Positions 5,002 to 7,021 of a DNA stretch of 7,021 bases are shown one piece after another (position 1 is the first letter of the stretch; each line of letters opens with the position of its first letter). The position numbers and the translations under genes were made by a program. This stretch comes from Weeksellaceae bacterium (GTDB taxonomy: Bacteria > Bacteroidota > Bacteroidia > Flavobacteriales > Weeksellaceae): the NCBI GenBank assembly GCA_022701475.1, contig JAKOOI010000560.1, forward strand, positions 1-7,021, in the 5' to 3' direction. The notes under the pieces are model-generated. The model was given only the letters and a program-made list of their open reading frames with translations. It was not told the DNA's origin and did not search any database.

Positions 5002-7021
5002 ATGTATTTAGTTTTTGACACAGAAACCACGGGTTTACCAAAGAATTTCAATGCTCCGCTTTCAGACTCAGACAACTGGCCTAGAATGGTCCAGATTGCC
5101 TGGCAGCTGCATGATGATAACGGCGCACTTATCGAGAACCAGGACTATATCATAAAACCGGAAGGGTATGATATTCCTTTCAACGCGGCAAGGATCCACG
5201 GAATCACTACGAAGATCGCCAATGAGGAGGGCCGCGATCTTGAGGAAATCCTGAAAGAATTTGCAGCGGTGCTGGAAAAGGTAAGGGTTGTTTCCGGGCA
5301 TAACGTTGAATTCGATTATAATATCGTAGGAGCCGAGTTTTACCGTAAAAATATAAAGGATACGCTACAGGAAAAACCAAAGGCCGATACCATGGTGCTG
5401 GGTACGGATTTCTGCCAGCTCGGCGGCGGCCGCGGCGGAAGGTACAAACCTCCGAAACTGGAAGAACTTTACGAGAAATTATACGGGCACAAGTTTGATG
5501 AAGCCCACAATGCGGCAGCCGACGTAAATGCCACTGCACAGGTGTTTTTTGAAATGATGAGGATCGGAATTGTTCCGGCAGAGGTGCTGCGGGTTTCGGA
5601 AGACCAGCTTGCTTATTTCAGGACGCTGCATCCGGACCCAATCAGGCCGTTCAATATTATCATCCGCAGGCAGGTTGCCGATTTCAATAATAAGAAGAAA
5701 CAGCAGGATTTCGGGAATATCGATGAGATCGATCTCGGAAAATACTTTAATTTTAACAATCACAGTGTTTTCTCTACGCTTTCTGCAACTTCCGGTATCG
5801 GTGATCTTATTAAAAAAGCTTCTGAAGACAATTTTCCTGCCGTAGGGATGGTGGATCTGGGAAATATGATGGGGGCTTTCAAGTTTGTTTCGGCAGTGGA
5901 GGGTGCCAATGGCGACCGCGCCAAAAAGCATAAGGAATACCTGGCCAAAAAACAGGAAGCGGAAGAGAAGGGAGAACCTTTCAATGAAAAAGAACCGGTT
6001 TCCGAGCCGCTGATTCCTGTGGTGGGCTGTGAGTTTTATATCTCAGACCGCTATGAACAGAAGCAGTTTACCAAAGATGATCCTGACCGCAGAACACAGG
6101 TGGTCCTGCTGGCAAAAGATTTTAACGGGTATAAAAACCTGGCCAAACTTTCGAGTATCGGTTTCCTGAAAGGGTTTTACTTCGGGGTACCGAGGATCAG
6201 CCGTGACCTGATTGCGCAATATAAAGAAGGGATCATTGCCCTTACTTCCGGGATCCACGGGGATATTCCGGACGCGATCCTGAATACCGGTGAACAGAAA
6301 GGGGAGGAGCTTTTCAGATGGTGGAAAGATACCTTCGGGGAAGATTTCTACGTTCAGCTCCAGAACCATCAGCTGCCGGAAGAGGAGCATTTGAATGATG
6401 TGCTGCTGCATTTCGCCGATAAATACAATGTGAAGATCCTGGCCCAGAATGAAACGTTCTATACGGATAAGGATGATTCCAATATCCAGGATATCGTTAG
6501 CTGCATCAAAGACGGTGAAAAGCTTTCGACGCCTGTAGGAAAAGGCTTCGGGAAAAGAAGAGGACTGGCAACAGGCGAGTACTACATCAAGAATTCCTAT
6601 GAAATCAAAGAGGCATTCCTGGCTTATCCGGATGCCTTTGAAGCGTATGAGGAATTTTTTGCCAAGTTCAGGCCCTACACGCTGAAAAGGGACGTACTCC
6701 TTCCGAAATTTGATATCCCGGCGGAATTCATTCATGCTGAAGATGAGCTGGACGGCGGAAAGCGCGGGGAAATGGCTTACCTGACTTACCTGACGTATGA
6801 AGGTGCCAAAAAGAGATATGCCGATACGGGAATTACCGATGAAATAAGGGAGCGTCTGGACTTTGAGCTGGAAGTCATTGCCAACACCGGTTATCCGGGA
6901 TACTTCCTGATTGTACAAGATTTCTGTAACGAGGCACGTAATATGGGCGTCTGGGTAGGTCCCGGCCGTGGTTCCGCAGCAGGTTCTGCGGTAGCTTACT
7001 GCATCGGGATTACCAACGTAG
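5002..7021 (+). CDS. dnaE: DNA polymerase III subunit alpha with N-terminal proofreading exonuclease domain (5' part, cut by window edge)
   Basis: The replicative polymerase catalytic subunit; 673 codons are present, open to the edge. Residues 1-185 are a DnaQ/epsilon-like DEDDh 3'-5' exonuclease: Asp6 and Glu8 in FDTETTG, Asp105 in HNVEFD, and His169/Asp174 in HNAAAD, so all five catalytic residues are kept. A linker leads to a PHP domain from about 247 (NNHSVFSTL, VDLGNMMG), whose usual metal ligands are partly replaced. A lysine/glutamate-rich stretch at about 300-338 interrupts the PHP domain relative to E. coli DnaE. The polymerase part begins later and the frame ends just after VGPGRGSAAGS (652-662), the conserved C-family palm motif; the catalytic aspartates would lie beyond the edge. 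Full flavobacterial homologues are about 1,500 residues or more, from memory. The ATG at 5002 is chosen because FDTETTG follows at once; GGAA nine bases upstream is a modest ribosome-binding match. Confidence 0.96.
   Translation, partial: MYLVFDTETTGLPKNFNAPLSDSDNWPRMVQIAWQLHDDNGALIENQDYIIKPEGYDIPFNAARIHGITTKIANEEGRDLEEILKEFAAVLEKVRVVSGHNVEFDYNIVGAEFYRKNIKDTLQEKPKADTMVLGTDFCQLGGGRGGRYKPPKLEELYEKLYGHKFDEAHNAAADVNATAQVFFEMMRIGIVPAEVLRVSEDQLAYFRTLHPDPIRPFNIIIRRQVADFNNKKKQQDFGNIDEIDLGKYFNFNNHSVFSTLSATSGIGDLIKKASEDNFPAVGMVDLGNMMGAFKFVSAVEGANGDRAKKHKEYLAKKQEAEEKGEPFNEKEPVSEPLIPVVGCEFYISDRYEQKQFTKDDPDRRTQVVLLAKDFNGYKNLAKLSSIGFLKGFYFGVPRISRDLIAQYKEGIIALTSGIHGDIPDAILNTGEQKGEELFRWWKDTFGEDFYVQLQNHQLPEEEHLNDVLLHFADKYNVKILAQNETFYTDKDDSNIQDIVSCIKDGEKLSTPVGKGFGKRRGLATGEYYIKNSYEIKEAFLAYPDAFEAYEEFFAKFRPYTLKRDVLLPKFDIPAEFIHAEDELDGGKRGEMAYLTYLTYEGAKKRYADTGITDEIRERLDFELEVIANTGYPGYFLIVQDFCNEARNMGVWVGPGRGSAAGSAVAYCIGITNV

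Noticed and set aside
6043..6918. Long open frame on the minus strand (291 codons) opposite dnaE
   Set aside because: The plus strand here encodes clearly conserved DnaE sequence, and the antisense translation shows no recognisable domain or sensible start context. It is a codon-bias shadow.

Overview
The window most likely comes from a flavobacterium of the Chryseobacterium group (Weeksellaceae, Bacteroidota). Evidence: a secreted protease with a type IX secretion (T9SS) C-terminal domain, a fused E1 alpha/beta ketoacid dehydrogenase, a DNA polymerase III alpha subunit with an N-terminal proofreading exonuclease domain, and promoter-like boxes of the Bacteroidota form TAnnTTTG. The genus is a judgement from remembered protein similarity, not from a search.

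Layout, left to right. (1) 1-173, minus strand: first 57 codons of a bestrophin-family membrane protein, cut by the window edge. (2) 174-419: non-coding spacer holding a strong intrinsic terminator (about 376-402) for the next gene. (3) 420-2492, minus: a 690-residue E1 alpha/beta fusion of a branched-chain-type 2-oxoacid dehydrogenase complex. (4) 2493-2575: compact junction where the protease terminator hairpin (2518-2543) abuts and partly overlaps the probable E1 promoter. (5) 2576-4687, minus: a 703-residue S8 (subtilisin-like) serine protease with signal peptide, beta-sandwich domain and T9SS sorting domain. (6) 4688-5001: divergent intergenic region with a good promoter for the protease and a weaker one for dnaE. 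(7) 5002 to the right edge, plus: first 673 codons of dnaE, running off the window.

The three minus-strand genes point the same way, but terminators follow the protease and the E1 gene, so they look like separate transcription units rather than an operon. Their functions (anion channel, ketoacid oxidation, extracellular proteolysis, DNA replication) are unrelated; one loose link is that protein digestion supplies branched-chain amino acids whose ketoacids the E1 enzyme would oxidise.

I see no mobile element, CRISPR array, tRNA, rRNA or defence locus. This is an ordinary core-genome region. The points most worth a second look are the start-proximal promoter boxes that suggest leaderless transcripts, the terminator/promoter overlap, and the exonuclease-polymerase fusion with a degenerate PHP domain and a charged insertion.
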